From Odiellus spinosus (taxonomy: Eukaryota > Arthropoda > Arachnida > Opiliones > Phalangiidae), in NCBI GenBank assembly GCA_963920705.1, contig OY987225.1:682001-746000 (forward strand): 64,000 bases of DNA, in the 5' to 3' direction. Positions within the stretch are counted from its first letter, which is position 1. The number at the start of each line of letters is the position of its first letter. This document shows, piece by piece, positions 45,901 through 57,016 of the stretch. The position numbers were made by a program, and so were the translations under genes. Under the pieces are notes generated by a model. That model did not search any database, was not told the origin of the DNA, and was given only the letters and a program-made list of their open reading frames with translations.

Positions 45901-48900
45901 CATTCTAAAGGGGAATTTAAAAATTGGCATGAAGATTCTCGTCATCAGTTCGTAAGCGACAGTAACGAGAACTGATTAAATATTATGGCATTATACAGAC
46001 TATATTAATTTCAATGATGGAAAGGATAATCAGTGGAATAAAAATAGCAAAATTTCAAGATAACAGAAAATAGGCACCACCATAATCTTAAGGAAAAAAT
46101 TTAAAAGCCAGATATTTACCATCTTCATTTATTTGAAATGGTGGTAAAGGTGATGGTCCATTTTCGTGTACATCTACACCATTTTGTTCTGATAATAAAA
46201 GCAAACTCCATGATTTATTAGTATTAGAGAAGGCAGGGGGTGGTTTGATGGCATTCGTTATCGGTTGTATAACAAGAAATGTTAATAAATACTATGGACT
46301 TTTACAGACTACCTTATTTTTATGGAGGAAAAGCTAATTTAATAAAACCTTCAATATGGTATAGAAAATTGTCTTGTCATCGGTTCACACGAGGTAACAA
46401 CTAGAACTAATTAAAAATTTATTAATTTTACGGACTACCTTAATTTTAAGAGACTCAAAAAATTATCATCGTTGAACAATTAGAAAACCCTTGAAATGTA
46501 GTAATACCAAGAACGAACTAATTAAATACTATGGAATTTTACACACTATCTTAATTTTAAGGTGCTTATTGTAAAATAATCAAAACCTTCGAATTTGGTT
46601 TAGAATATAGTCTCGCTAGGTGACCACTGAAAATTTGAAAATCCTATATAGGAAATTTCTTTGCGAAATATAGGAAAATATAGGAAGAATTTTATGTAAA
46701 ATATAGGATAAAATAGGAAGAAATAAGTGGAAAATATAGGATAAAATAGGAAGAAATAAGTGGAAAATATAGGATAAAATAGGAAGAAATAAGTGGAAAA
46801 TATAGGATAAATATATGACAACTCTCGCCACCGGTTTAAACACGGTATTAATATGATCCAATACTTAAATAGTATGGAATTTTACAGACTATTTTCACTG
46901 GAAAATGTACAGTTTAGCTAAAATCAACTTATACAGCCACGGCTGACAGGATGATTTAGAACTTTACCCTTAACTAGAGATTTTGAGTAGAAATATAGGA
47001 GATTATAGGAATTGACATTAAATTATTGGAGAAAATAGGAAGGAGGTGAAAATATAGGAAAAGTGGTCACCTTGGTCTCGTAATATTTTTACAAGTAATA
47101 ACGAAAACTATCATTTTTAAATACTATGAAAATTTACAGACTTAATCTTAAGAAAAATATTAAAAACTGATATGAATACCGTGATCATTTATTTGAAAAG
47201 GCGGTATTTCTTCGTCACTCTCTTCGCTGCGCTCGTTATTATCGTTCAATTCTAACTCTCCCTCTTCTACGTCATCGCGACATTCGCTCAAGCAATTCTG
47301 CAGATACGTGTACAAAAACTACTAAGAACTTCGTCAATCGATAAACTAGCGATACTTGGAAGAAGGAAGTAAAATAACTTGCCGCTTTATCTTTGGCGTC
47401 AATGCGTCTGCGTTCGAGTGTCTCTTTGTAAGCCAGTTCATTCAGGGATTCAAAATATGGCGGATCTTTGAAATTTTTCTTACGAACTAAGCCGTCATTC
47501 ACTACCATCCAAATTGAACAATACAATCATTTAGTTCTCGAACAATGAAAAAAAAATAAAACATCTTACACTTGTGGAAAAACTCCCAGAAAGGTTCAGG
47601 TTTAATATTTTTGCCATTTTCGTCACTGGATGACGAATACCTTCTTTTATCCTTGCGGACTTTTTTAACGGGACTCAAATTCATATTCTGCGTCAATCGA
47701 GGTAGAGTGCGACATCGAAGTGACGCCGCGCGTTCTTGACGCGTTAAAACCTCGTACGGATCCATTAACTCTAACGCTACGCATTTCTGAAGAAGAAAAA
47801 CAACACCTGTTGCGCTAATATTACGGATATTGAAATGTTTCGCGTCATACCCGTTTAGTTTTTGGTTCGTCAGCTTTCTTTTCAAGAATTTTAGTTAATA
47901 GTTGCGGAGGACATTCGGCGTCATTTTCATGCAGATTAGGAAGATTATGGGTTACAATCTCAGTTTCACTAAAGTTAAAGTTTGGAATGTTGTTAACGCA
48001 TGGAATGGCATCGATGTCCATAGGTGGAGGATCGTCGTCATTGTCATCGTCTGCTTAAAAATAAATTAATACATTTAAACACTTTAAAGCTAAAACATGG
48101 ATTAATCAACCTCACAGGGATAATTGACTCTGGTACGATTTGCTATACTAGTAGTTGATGATGTTTGTTTCAAACATGGCTGCCAGACATTTTATCCGGC
48201 CCCTCAATTTTACCCCCTTACTGATACAAATCCGGAAGTAATCCACGAGAGCATCGTCTGTTTTAGAGTTCTTTTCCCCTTCAATATTTCACCCCGTGTA
48301 TCGGTAGCTAGAAACTTCCGGTGTAGACAATTTTTGTCACCAGGGTGCGATTTGAACAATCATTTTACCAGAGTGAATTATCCCTGTGAGGTTGATTAAT
48401 CCATGGCTAAAATCAGGGCTCCCACCAAAATCTTAAAAAAAAAATTGGGAAATAGGGGATTTTTCAGGCTAGAAATATGGTGAAATAGGAACCAAAATTT
48501 TTAAAATAGGGAGCAAATAGGAACCAATTTAAGATAGAGATCTTTAATTTTCACAAAATGACTTTTAAAGTAGGTTTTTTCTTTTTGTAAAAGCATTTTA
48601 TCACAAATCTGACTTTAATTTTATCACATTTTTTCGTGATATTATATCATACTGACTTAGTCAGTTTTTATCGCTGTCAGTTTTTCGACTTAGCATAGAA
48701 TTTGGGGACTTTTAACCAAATTGACTAGAAATATGGAGATTTTGGGACCAAAATCACGATTTTATGGTGGTTTAGAGACCTCAAAAAAAAAGTAGGGGTT
48801 TTAGGGACCTGGTGGGAGCCCTCTAAAATATTTATTAAACACTTTAAATTTTAAATATTAGACTAAAAATCTTAATTGATACGAAATTAAATTAAATTAA

Positions 48901-50548
48901 TTTTCGAGACCGCTACTGATATAATTCAAAGGGCATAGCTGGATAACATAGTAAGAATTGCCTTTGAACGCATCGGGACTAAAAAATATAACTTTAGCAT
49001 GCAAAATAGTAGTGTAAATTTTCAGCTCAAAAGATGCACCCATAACCCCCCATTTTTTCGTTTTTTGGCCGTATCTCCGTCAAAATTAACAGTTCTCTCA
49101 AAGCCCTACAAGACGATATTTTTTCAAAACCCACGCTCAAAAATAGAGTTTTTAGCTTAAAAAAAATAATAACTGCAGAAAAAAGCAAGAGAGGGCTCTG
49201 GGGTTCCAAGGTTGATGATGGTTGAAGATGAAAACGTTCGTTTTGTTAGAAATTTCAAATCTAAATTAGTTTTGCTCGCTCAAAATAGCAAATATGAATA
49301 AGGCTTGCGTCTTTGTAGCACGCGCGGTTCCGCATTACGCATCCTAGCCCCCATCATCCTTGATCGACCGTAACAGTGAAAAGAGCCGAAGCCAGACTGA
49401 AAAGAGGTCTCTCTCTAACTTTTTCACTGTTAACCCTTCGAGAGCGAACACTATCTTAGAGTTTAGTAGGAAAACAGTAGCCCGCTTAGTAGTGTTTGGG
49501 TTTCAGCCTTAGTGGCCTAGAAGAAATTCTACCAATGCCTAGCTAAATACCACCCACCTATCCTTAATAAACCAGCGCAGTTTATAGACCCGGGCACATT
49601 TAGCCTCTTCAGGCTATTTTCGCCCGGGTCGCGTGCAGATTTAGCAACGGCCTAAAATGAATAAAAAATAAGAAACGGAATCAACGTACCAGAATCACTA
49701 TCATTAGCGCATCCATTTTGCATACAAGAATGTTCACTTTCGTCAGATTGACCCTCCAAGTAACGATGACATAAAACGATATCAGTACGATTAGCGCAGA
49801 ATCGATTCATCAAAAGATCAAGCCGTTGTCCGATCACTTCCCCCATTACGCTAAGGCGATAACCTTTCAAATAAAAGCGCTTTGAACGAAAGAGGTAGCA
49901 TACTTACGATACAAGAGGACTGTCATTCTTCTCGGTATCCTGTAAAGGTAGAAGCGCTAACGGTAACGTCGTTAATGTCGGTTTAACCTTTTTAAACGTA
50001 TGTTTTTCGAGGCTCCAATCTAGCTTCGAGTGATCTTCTTCCGAGTTAATAACTTCCACAAACTAATTTAATGAAGGAAAATGTATTTCCTTTAAAATTT
50101 CTTAACTTTTAAAATCGTATACCTCGAAATCCTTCTTACGTCGCCTATTTGGACTACTATCGTCATCGTCTTGACAGCTAAAATTGGTTAAAAAAAAACC
50201 TTAAAGAGATTTATTTTCGGTCATTTATACATCAGCGTACGTTTGAGCGATGAGATGGCTGCGCAAAATTCGAGTTAGATCGTGAATATAATCCACTTTT
50301 CTTCCATAAACGTTGGCGGAAGCATTGATGACTATGCCGGCAAGGGTGAAATTAATCAGTGATGGAGCATCTTCATCGACAGTGCATTCTTGGGAAAGAA
50401 GTTCCAGGGCCATGATCAGATCTTTTTTGAAGTTCTTTGACAAATCTTTCTCTTCGTTGAGAACTTCTTGGAAACGATCGACGTCAGCTTGCCACGAAAC
50501 ATTACCGTCTTCGGATGTGTCACTCATTATTAAATTGAACAATGACAA
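42985..50548 (-). CDS. NCAPH2: Condensin-2 complex subunit H2 (NCAPH2), about 12 exons
   Basis: Inferred exons are 50548-50241, 50177-50123, 50062-49913, 49879-49690, 48050-47851, 47786-47570, 47501-47383, 47297-47180, 46188-46120, 44584-44448, 44368-44222 and 43065-42985, about 596 aa (human about 605). The N-terminus (LINFTLAGIVINASANVYGRKVDYIHDL) matches the H2 domain that binds the SMC subunit. Later parts match the DPxxxL segment, the RRK..F..L block and the C-terminal winged-helix (SRYFVSALFL|VNNGNIEF). NCAPH2 is the kleisin of condensin II, linking SMC2/SMC4 to the HEAT subunits in chromosome condensation. One intron (after 47383) uses GC-AG. The junction after exon 3 is uncertain: the frame contains TAA at 49904-49906 unless a ~33-nt GT-AG segment is spliced out. 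An ATG at 50527 is an alternative start. AATAAA (minus) lies near 42875. Confidence 0.88.
43066..43145. repeat. Duplicate of the start of the last NCAPH2 exon
   Basis: GATATTGCCATTATTAACCT at the exon boundary (43048-43067) is repeated at about 43092-43111, and AAATTGTTTGTGGGCAG occurs twice around it. The intron thus holds a partial copy of the exon's first ~25 bases, bordering the minisatellite. Confidence 0.75.
43130..44010 (+). repeat. 37/38-bp minisatellite in the last NCAPH2 intron
   Basis: Units such as GCCCCAAATTGTGGGCC followed by CTGACTCGTCAGAATATTAA, about 22 copies. Two variants (GGGCCCTGACTCGTCAG and GGGTCTGACTCGTCGG) alternate in the middle, forming a ~75-bp higher-order unit. 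Confidence 0.9.
44837..45832. mobile_element. MITE expanded by a 42-bp internal minisatellite
   Basis: The left end ACTTACCGAAAAAAAGTAAGTC and right end AGACTAAATTTTTTGGTAAGG match the inverted ends of the compact element at 35333-35520. The interior 44890-45815 is about 22 copies of a 42-bp unit (CTTCCCCAAGACCTCTTAAGG then CTACGTAAGACACCGGAAAG). Minus-strand frames with a 14-residue period are by-products. It lies in an NCAPH2 intron. Confidence 0.8.
46619..47071. mobile_element. Inverted-repeat element with GGTGACCACT ends and internal minisatellite, copy 2
   Basis: Ends GGTGACCACTGAAAA and AAAAGTGGTCACC. Inside are three copies of a 33-bp unit (AGGAAGAAATAAGTGG...ATAGGATAAAAT). Flanks GTCTCGCTA and (after TTG) GTCTCGTAA may be an imperfect ~9-bp target duplication. 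It lies in an NCAPH2 intron. Confidence 0.75.
48420..49689. other. Large NCAPH2 intron segment without coding signal
   Basis: Part of the intron between exons 4 and 5. Repeated ATAGGGA/AATAGGAACCAA phrases at 48430-48530 and 48700-48820 suggest an old inverted-repeat element (GGGCTCCCACC at 48417, GGTGGGAGCCC at 48811). Confidence 0.5.
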
Positions 50549-50688
50549 AACCTACACTTTATAAGTATAATCACTAATAATACGACTCCATTACTCCTCA
50601 AAATTCACGCCAAAATAATTGCGGAACCCATGGCAGACGACTCTTATATTCTACTAAAGTCTCTAATGCCTGATCGTGGCGGCTATAG

Positions 50689-51033
50689 CAGGGTGGGAAG
50701 TAAGGGCCTTTTTCAAAGTGGACCTATGACCCCCGGCCGTTAGCCTTTAAATAAATAAAGTGTTCCACTGATCCATGAGGACTGTGAGTCAAAGACAAAA
50801 CTCACAATCACAAAGACTAATAAATTTGCTCTCAAGGACTCGGACCTGCAAGTAGTACCAAAATAAGAAACGTTTTTAAAAATTCTTTGAATTTTCTTAG
50901 AGATCCCGTGGACCACTAACCTCCTCAGATTTAATTTTTAAAGTGGTCCAGGAAATTTTTAAAGTGGTCATTTGTCCTCTTGTAACACTTTACGGGTAGG
51001 GATTCCAATGACTTGCGCTTATTTCCGTCCCTG
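50689..51033. mobile_element. MITE related to the hAT element at 24963
   Basis: Starts CAGGGTGGGAAGTAAGGGCC and ends GCGCTTATTTCCGTCCCTG. The interior contains GTGGTCATTTGTCC. It lies in the short interval between the divergent NCAPH2 and Bcl-2-like genes. Confidence 0.6.
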
Positions 51034-51205
51034 ATTATAATTTGGTTTTGTTATCTGGCAAAAGCAAAACTTGAACCAACCAACACAGCTTATCCACAGA
51101 GCAGACAGCAGAGTGCAGACAACATCTTTCGTTCTGACTTCTGGGCTCTTCGCTTATGTTTTTAAGTCATTGTTACTAAAGTTTGGCTTTTTTTATTAAG
51201 TTAAA

Positions 51206-51988
51206 ATGTCTTCTATGAAAGAGTATCGTTTGAAAAAAGAAACTCAGGATATTGGATGCGCTCTTTATCTGAAAATGGTGCAAAAAGAATGCGAATGCCT
51301 TAGTATCGAGTGCCCTATTTCGGATTTTCAAATGGCTGAAGCGCAATCATTTCCCCCACGTGTGATAGGAGGTGGTGCTCAGTTTGATTCTACAAGAAAT
51401 GAAGCTGAAGAAAAGAGGCTATTCAATATATGTTTTAAGGAATTCTCAAAGATTTGTAAGCTAATGGAAAAAAAACCAATACACGCCACTTTGGTGCGCA
51501 TAGCCAGGGAGATCATAGAGACGACTAAGATCAACATCGAGGACGTATCTTTTCATTTTCTTAAAAATTTGATGAAAGAATATTTCCCAAAGATAATGAT
51601 GAAAGACGTCGTACAGATCATGTACATAGTGGTGAAAGTAATTGGATTCGGGATTATAGCGTATTTAGGGAGCCTTCAAGATTTGTCAATTGCTGTATAC
51701 CAATATATTCGTTTTGAGGTATGCCCTATGGTTAACGCCATGGGAGGCTGGAAAGTTTTGCTTTCTCGAACCATGGAACTATTTGTGCCCAAGACAGAGC
51801 CCTTCACCATGATCGAACCCGTGACTGCGACTAATTATTCATCTACGTCTGATCCGTCAAAAGCTCAGGGTTGCCAAACTGTTACGGATTACAGTACACC
51901 CGTAATGATTGCCGGAATTCTCGGTGCTATTGGTATCGGAGCTATTTGTATCGGAAAAGCCATAGCCAGTAGCAAAAGAAATAATTGA
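51206..51988 (+). CDS. Bcl-2-family-like apoptosis regulator, intronless
   Basis: 260 codons, no intron. Features are a possible BH3 segment around residues 93-108 (LVRIAREII), an all-helical core, a central hydrophobic helix (IMYIVVKVIGFGIIAYLG), a BH2-like motif with the diagnostic GGW (VNAMGGWKVLL, residues ~176-187), and a C-terminal membrane anchor (residues ~232-252) ending in basic residues, as in mitochondrial tail-anchored members. The usual BH1 NWGR is not preserved, so I cannot say whether it is pro- or anti-apoptotic. Family genes normally have an intron near the BH2 GGW codons; its absence suggests retroposition or intron loss. AATAAA lies about 30 bases after the stop. Confidence 0.7.
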   Translation: MSSMKEYRLKKETQDIGCALYLKMVQKECECLSIECPISDFQMAEAQSFPPRVIGGGAQFDSTRNEAEEKRLFNICFKEFSKICKLMEKKPIHATLVRIAREIIETTKINIEDVSFHFLKNLMKEYFPKIMMKDVVQIMYIVVKVIGFGIIAYLGSLQDLSIAVYQYIRFEVCPMVNAMGGWKVLLSRTMELFVPKTEPFTMIEPVTATNYSSTSDPSKAQGCQTVTDYSTPVMIAGILGAIGIGAICIGKAIASSKRNN

Positions 51989-52018
51989 AAACACAAGCTA
52001 AAGAGTTTAAACGTTTTA

Positions 52019-52024
52019 AAATAA
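52019..52024 (+). terminator. AATAAA signal of the Bcl-2-like gene
   Basis: AAAATAAAAG just after the stop codon, followed by an A-rich stretch. Confidence 0.55.
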
Positions 52025-52059
52025 AAGAAAAAAAAAACGGTCACTTTGTAAACTCTTCC

Positions 52060-54885
52060 ACATTTTTAATTTTTTTCTTAATTAAAAATACCAATCCTTT
52101 TTTCTTGTTTTGTTCTTTATTTTAACTTTGTAAAGGTAGTATAAAGCTTGACCTAAGGTGTCCTGTACTGCAGGGCATACCTGCCACTCCATCTGACAAA
52201 TAGACGAATTCGGAATTGAAGAGGAACTTGCAGGGGCGGCCTCCATTTTGGGTACACTCTTTCCGCGCCGATCTCTTAACAAATGTCAGTATTGTAGTTC
52301 CCATTCTGATCCTATTCCTGATCAGAATACGCTATGACGAGAGAGACAAACTAGGCGATCGATAATTCCTCCCCTCTACGCGTTTCCCATAGCAACGGCC
52401 GTGTAATGTGTGGATAGGTACGAGAGCGAGAGATAGAGTGAGGGGCAGGCGCGTCATCTATCGCGATAATTCATCATTATATTTGTACTTAGCCCCTAGA
52501 AGTTGGATTATGAGTATGGACATTCCGAATTCGTCAATATGTAAGAAAACAAGACGTTGCGCGTTAGCAGACGATTTTTCATTTTGTGGCTAATTTATTT
52601 CATACCATTAGGTTTTTGAATATTTAAATTAGAGTTCGTAATTCATCTCCCTATAATTTAATCTCAGGTTTTTCAAATAGTAAACTTTATCACCGTAGTA
52701 GAAATAAGGTTAGTGATGATATAGTAATTTTCAAAAAATGGTTCGCGAACTGAAAATCTAAATGGATCTCTAGAAGGAACTATATAGACCTCTCTTCATA
52801 TGTTGGAGTTGGGAGTAGAAGACCCTTTCACGGGGGCAGATTTATAACAAAAAAAAAAAAAAAAATTGGAAAGACTTCTTCAAAGGTGGCAGTAAGAGCA
52901 AATAAATTTTAACCAATCGCGTGGACCTTAGATACTGCCCCGAGGTTCATCTTCTCTGTACGGTACGTGAAGATAGGTGTATTGAAACTGAATAGTTTAT
53001 ACTCCCTTTTATTCCATTATCATTTTGATGAAATATCCAGTCAAAAAATTATAAATAACTTATCTTGGGATTACAAGTTTTATCTCTGTTAAAGTGCAAG
53101 TATGACGCGAGAATAAATCGAGGAAGGGTGTGGCCATGTGGAAAATAATGTCGAAGAACTGGCTTTCATTTCTTGCCACCAGATGCGCTAGTGTTGTTTA
53201 GTGTAAAATGTAAAACTTCTCACTTGATTGATCCCATAGATAGGTTGTGTGTTCCGTGGACCCTCTTCCACGCTTCACTTGCCCTTTAAATGATAAAACT
53301 TCAAAACAAAAGTAAAACTATTCCTACTAACGAGCTCTATAAAACAAACTACTCTATTTATACCAAAAATGACGATAAACCACGTCTCCTTTACCGTATT
53401 GTAAAACTTTGAATTCTCACTAAATTCTACATTAATTCTATTAAAAAATATTTTATAATTTATTGAAAAAAGGGTTTCATAATTTCGCGTTGTACCAAAA
53501 CCACCGTTTTTATCATTAAAAATATCTAATTTACACACTGTCCAACTGTATAGTATTAAAAATTCTATATTTGACGAAAAATCCGTACATTTTACCAATT
53601 GCGATTAAGGCGTAGTAGGTATACTACTAGTCTCCTTCCCTATCTTCCCCGATTGGCGATTGACGAAAGTTTAATGCCGCGTGAACGTCCCCACATTAAA
53701 TCTTAATTAAATCGCGTTTAAACTATCGATGATTTGCGGATTTAACAACAAAAAGAAGTCTAAGATATCCAAGATTAATGTTATGACATAATTAGCGCCT
53801 CGCGTTTCCGTAATATTACGACAAGATGAGATTTTTGACTGTGGTGTTGTCGTTTTAGGCTTAGCGATTGTCGCTTTACCCTAGAGACCGGCGAGGTTCG
53901 ACTCTACCTCCATTATTACCCCGACGTTCGCGGCTCGTAACTCAATTTGGACAAATTTTAATTTCCTTTAAATCGGATTTAAATCGAGTGTTCGTGTTTG
54001 GATTTTATTGTCAAAATGTGTCTGAACTATGGGACTGAAGGATACCGAAACATTTGAGTCCGGATTTTGGGTGAGTTTTATTTTAACTGCTATTTTTCAG
54101 GTAGTGTTTTACGTCATGTCGTTGACTCGTGTTAGGCTTAGCTCTTCTCGGCTACAACGCATTACGCATTGTTTTAGCTTGGAGGAGATTGCTTGTGAAC
54201 CCTTAAACTTTTAAAAGGGTTTATATTTCGGTTTCAAATTAAACGTGATTGTGAATTGAAAAATTAAATACGATTCGTTTGGGGGGTTTAATGAAATTTG
54301 ATTGGGTGGTTTTAATTAAATATTTTTATGGGATTTTAATTAAATACGTCTGGGGGATTGTTCCTCGCTTTACCTATTCTAGACCATGGTCAGACTCATT
54401 CAGGGGGTAAGATTACCTCATCGAAATAGATTTTTATTGTCTGGCAATATCACACTGTTTTCAGGGGGAGATGCAGAAAGGCCTGTCTTGCCCTAGACTC
54501 GTGTTATTTTTATTATTCCCTTGTGGAGGTGTTTTGAGCCTCCAAATTTGAGAGCGAACTTGATGAAATAGGTGAAGAATTCGGTACTCCCCAATAGCTA
54601 GGCGTCAGGGGAAGGGGCTTTTTGCCACCCTTTAATCCATCCCTGTCCTCTTCACATTCCCTCGAAAGAGATCCGGTCTCCCTTGATATTCAAGATGTTC
54701 CCGCTTTGGGTTTCATCAGGGTTCATACAAACCTGGAAAATTAGGAAATCTCAGAAATAAATGAAAGGCTAAAAATGTAGGGAAATGTTTTTTTCTTTGG
54801 CATTTTTGGTCTAAATTAGTTGTTTCAGTCAAATATACCACTCCATTTTATTGACAGATGTAGATAGTTTGGGATTATTTCTCAC
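52060..54885. other. Intergenic, nothing recognised
   Basis: No multi-exon gene assembled. A poly(A) stretch at about 52850-52865 may mark an old retroposon. Short open frames here lack coding character. Confidence 0.35.
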
Positions 54886-54899
54886 AGTCACCTTAACCA

Positions 54900-55350
54900 C
54901 CCCCTCCCCCCCCACCTGTCCGTGCGCAGGGTGGGGGTAGTGTTCCATCCTTGTCGTGGTGAGGGGGCCCGAGTTCTAGGATCCGTCCTAGTTCCGCGAA
55001 TTGGAACACGGCCGTCTCGCCCACACCCGGCCGACTCGTGGGGCCCGTCCTGGGCCCTGGCAGCTCCCTCTGCCTTTGAGTCGGTCTTGTTGGGTCACGG
55101 TTACATTACGGAGGCCGTATGGCACTGCTGTGTGGGTTCTGGTAGCCAAGCCGTTTCTCCACCTTCTGCTGCCTTAGCCTCCTCACGTGTGTGCGGGAGC
55201 ACTGGTCTGGGGTTCTTCGGTTCCCGCTGTTTGACCTTGTTACCCGTTCCGGGCACGGTTTCGCGTGCGGCACTTTAGGGACAAATGATGCAGCCGCACG
55301 GATTGGCGGGGGTGTTATGTACTTTGTTTACGGTGCACCCCCTTAACAAT

Positions 55351-55387
<37 letters not shown>
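54900..55387 (+). mobile_element. GC-rich poly(A)-tailed retroposon
   Basis: A ~490-bp GC-rich unit in AT-rich surroundings ends in about 35 A. The flanks carry a direct repeat GTCACCTTAACCA (54887-54899, 55388-55400). This is the mark of LINE-driven retroposition. The last ~60 bp before the tail fold as a hairpin (GGGGGTG...GCACCCCC). I see no clear Pol III boxes and no coding frame of note; it may be a SINE or a processed structural-RNA copy of unknown origin. Confidence 0.85.
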
Positions 55388-55390
<3 letters not shown>

Positions 55391-55462
55391 ACCTTAACCA
55401 GTTTTCGGTTGGATTTATCCGAATATATTTGTGGGTCTTTGACCAAAATATTTCAGGGAAAT

Positions 55463-55640
55463 ATTTGTCAGGGTTGCCACAGACCTGGAAAACCTGGAAA
55501 AGTCAGGGAATTTCAAAATAGGTCTAAAACAGGGTTGCCGAAGACCTGGAAAACCTGGAAAAATCAGGGAATTTCAAAATTGATATAAAAAGACGGGGGA
55601 TTTTAAAATTGTTCAAAGGTCAGGGAAAGGTCAGGGAATT
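55463..55640. repeat. Partial copies of the CAGGGTTGCC element
   Basis: CAGGGTTGCC starts occur at about 55469 and 55531, each followed by GGAAAA/CAGGGAATTTCAAAAT. The right end is missing. Confidence 0.6.
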
Positions 55641-55849
55641 TTCATATTTTCCAAAAATTGAATTGTGGAATCTCAAAGTATGGATTCAATTAGACCAGGG
55701 ATGCTTCCATAAATACGTGTAAAAATGTATTATATTGGATCAGAGCCTTCAAAACATTTATGGAAAGTCCCTATTGAGAAAAGCACGTTTTTAGCTAGAC
55801 CCAATTTGGACTATCGGTGATTTTCAAATCCCCTTTAAAGTCGCCTTCT

Positions 55850-55965
55850 TTTCTAGCTTAACAGACGACTTTGTACAAAGCGAATTGTATAGTCAAAGCT
55901 ACGTTGTGTATGCCTACATGCGTATTAATGGGACAAATTTCAGAGCAGATAGGGCCTTTTAAGGC
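55850..55965. repeat. Copy of the CAGAGCAGATAGGGCC dispersed repeat
   Basis: TTCTAGCTTAACAGACGACTTTGTAC... and AGCAGATAGGGCC match, in inverted orientation, parts of 31746-31885 and the sequence flanking 60018-60257. Confidence 0.6.
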
Positions 55966-56563
55966 GCTATTCCGTAACTAACTCCCTAAACCACCCTAAA
56001 ATCAATATTTGACCCGTAAATCAACCTATTTTCCAGGTTTTTGGGGATAGATGTCTAGATATAGTATATATAGGTTGTTGAGTAACTTCAATTTGAAGGA
56101 GTTATGAGAGCGAGAATTTATCAAGGGACTTCTAAAAGAGTTGTACTATGGAAGATGGCACGCGTTACATTGCAACGAATCCTTTGGGACCCCCTCCTAT
56201 TTTTAAAAGATTTTTGTCTTTCTGGCAGTAAATGGGGTGGGGAACACGATGCCGTTAAAATGTTTCGCTTTGAATGGTGTTTTCTCTTTTTTGGATTTCT
56301 TGAAACTTTGAAATTTTTAAGTTAAAATCCCATATACATGAGCCATATATCAAAAGGTTAGGTTAGGTTTCCTACTCTTATTAGAATTAAAAAACTTTTT
56401 CAGGGCTGCTACTAAGTTACTATTTACCGGATATACGTCAGAAGCTATAGTAGTTTCACAGTCGTTCACTAGGGTTCGAGTGTTCCTGACTTAGGGAAAA
56501 GAAGGCGGGAAAATTATATTACATTGGTAACTTATAGGGAGCGTATATGATTCACTCGTGATA

Positions 56564-56857
56564 GGCCGGGAGTGGTGGCGCACTCCTGTAAACTGGCGTC
56601 TCAGTGGCAAGGTCTGGGTGTTGTCCTGCTCGAATCGCAGGTCCCTTGCCCATAGGGAGTGTTGCGAATGGTCCGCGACGGAATGGTCCTTCCTCTTCCC
56701 CATTCCCATCTCCTTCCGTGGCGTGGGCAATTCCCAGTACTCATCCCTGCGTAGTTACTTACCATCACTGAGTTGCTCAAGGCCTTACGCCTTGGCGCCA
56801 CACCTGGTTCGCCATCGCGGCCGCTGTCCGGGCGTAAAGACGTTACGTTACACGCCG

Positions 56858-56890
<33 letters not shown>
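56564..56890 (+). mobile_element. SINE with an Alu/7SL-like 5' head
   Basis: The element starts exactly at GGCCGGGAGTGGTGGCGCAC and continues CCTGTAA, matching the start of primate Alu / 7SL RNA at about four of five positions. It ends in about 31 A. The target duplication ATTCACTCGTGATA is perfect (56550-56563, 56891-56904), which fixes both ends. CTGCTCGAATCGCAG at about 56626 resembles a Pol III B box in a stem-loop, and TGGCGCACTCC an A-box-like site. The body (296 bp) is not otherwise Alu-like and ends in a small hairpin before the tail. It could be a 7SL-derived SINE or a 7SL-headed composite. Confidence 0.8.
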
Positions 56891-56893
<3 letters not shown>

Positions 56894-57016
56894 CACTCGT
56901 GATAACACTAAATAACAATATTAATATTGTGCTAAAACTGTACCAAGTATTATTTATTTCGACGCTTCAAGATACAAACTAAAGTGTATATTAATCTTCG
57001 GGTTGTTGGAATTTCA

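Noticed and set aside
46600-46861. Minus-strand frames with YPIFSTYFFLF repeats resembling membrane segments
   Set aside because: Generated by three 33-bp units inside an inverted-repeat element.
54922-55278. 118-codon GC-rich ORF
   Set aside because: Lies wholly within a retroposon; high GC lowers stop frequency, and no domain is visible.
56860-56890. Poly(A) run as assembly artefact or vector/human contamination
   Set aside because: Exact 14-bp target duplications on both sides and the non-Alu body show a native retroposon, not human contamination.
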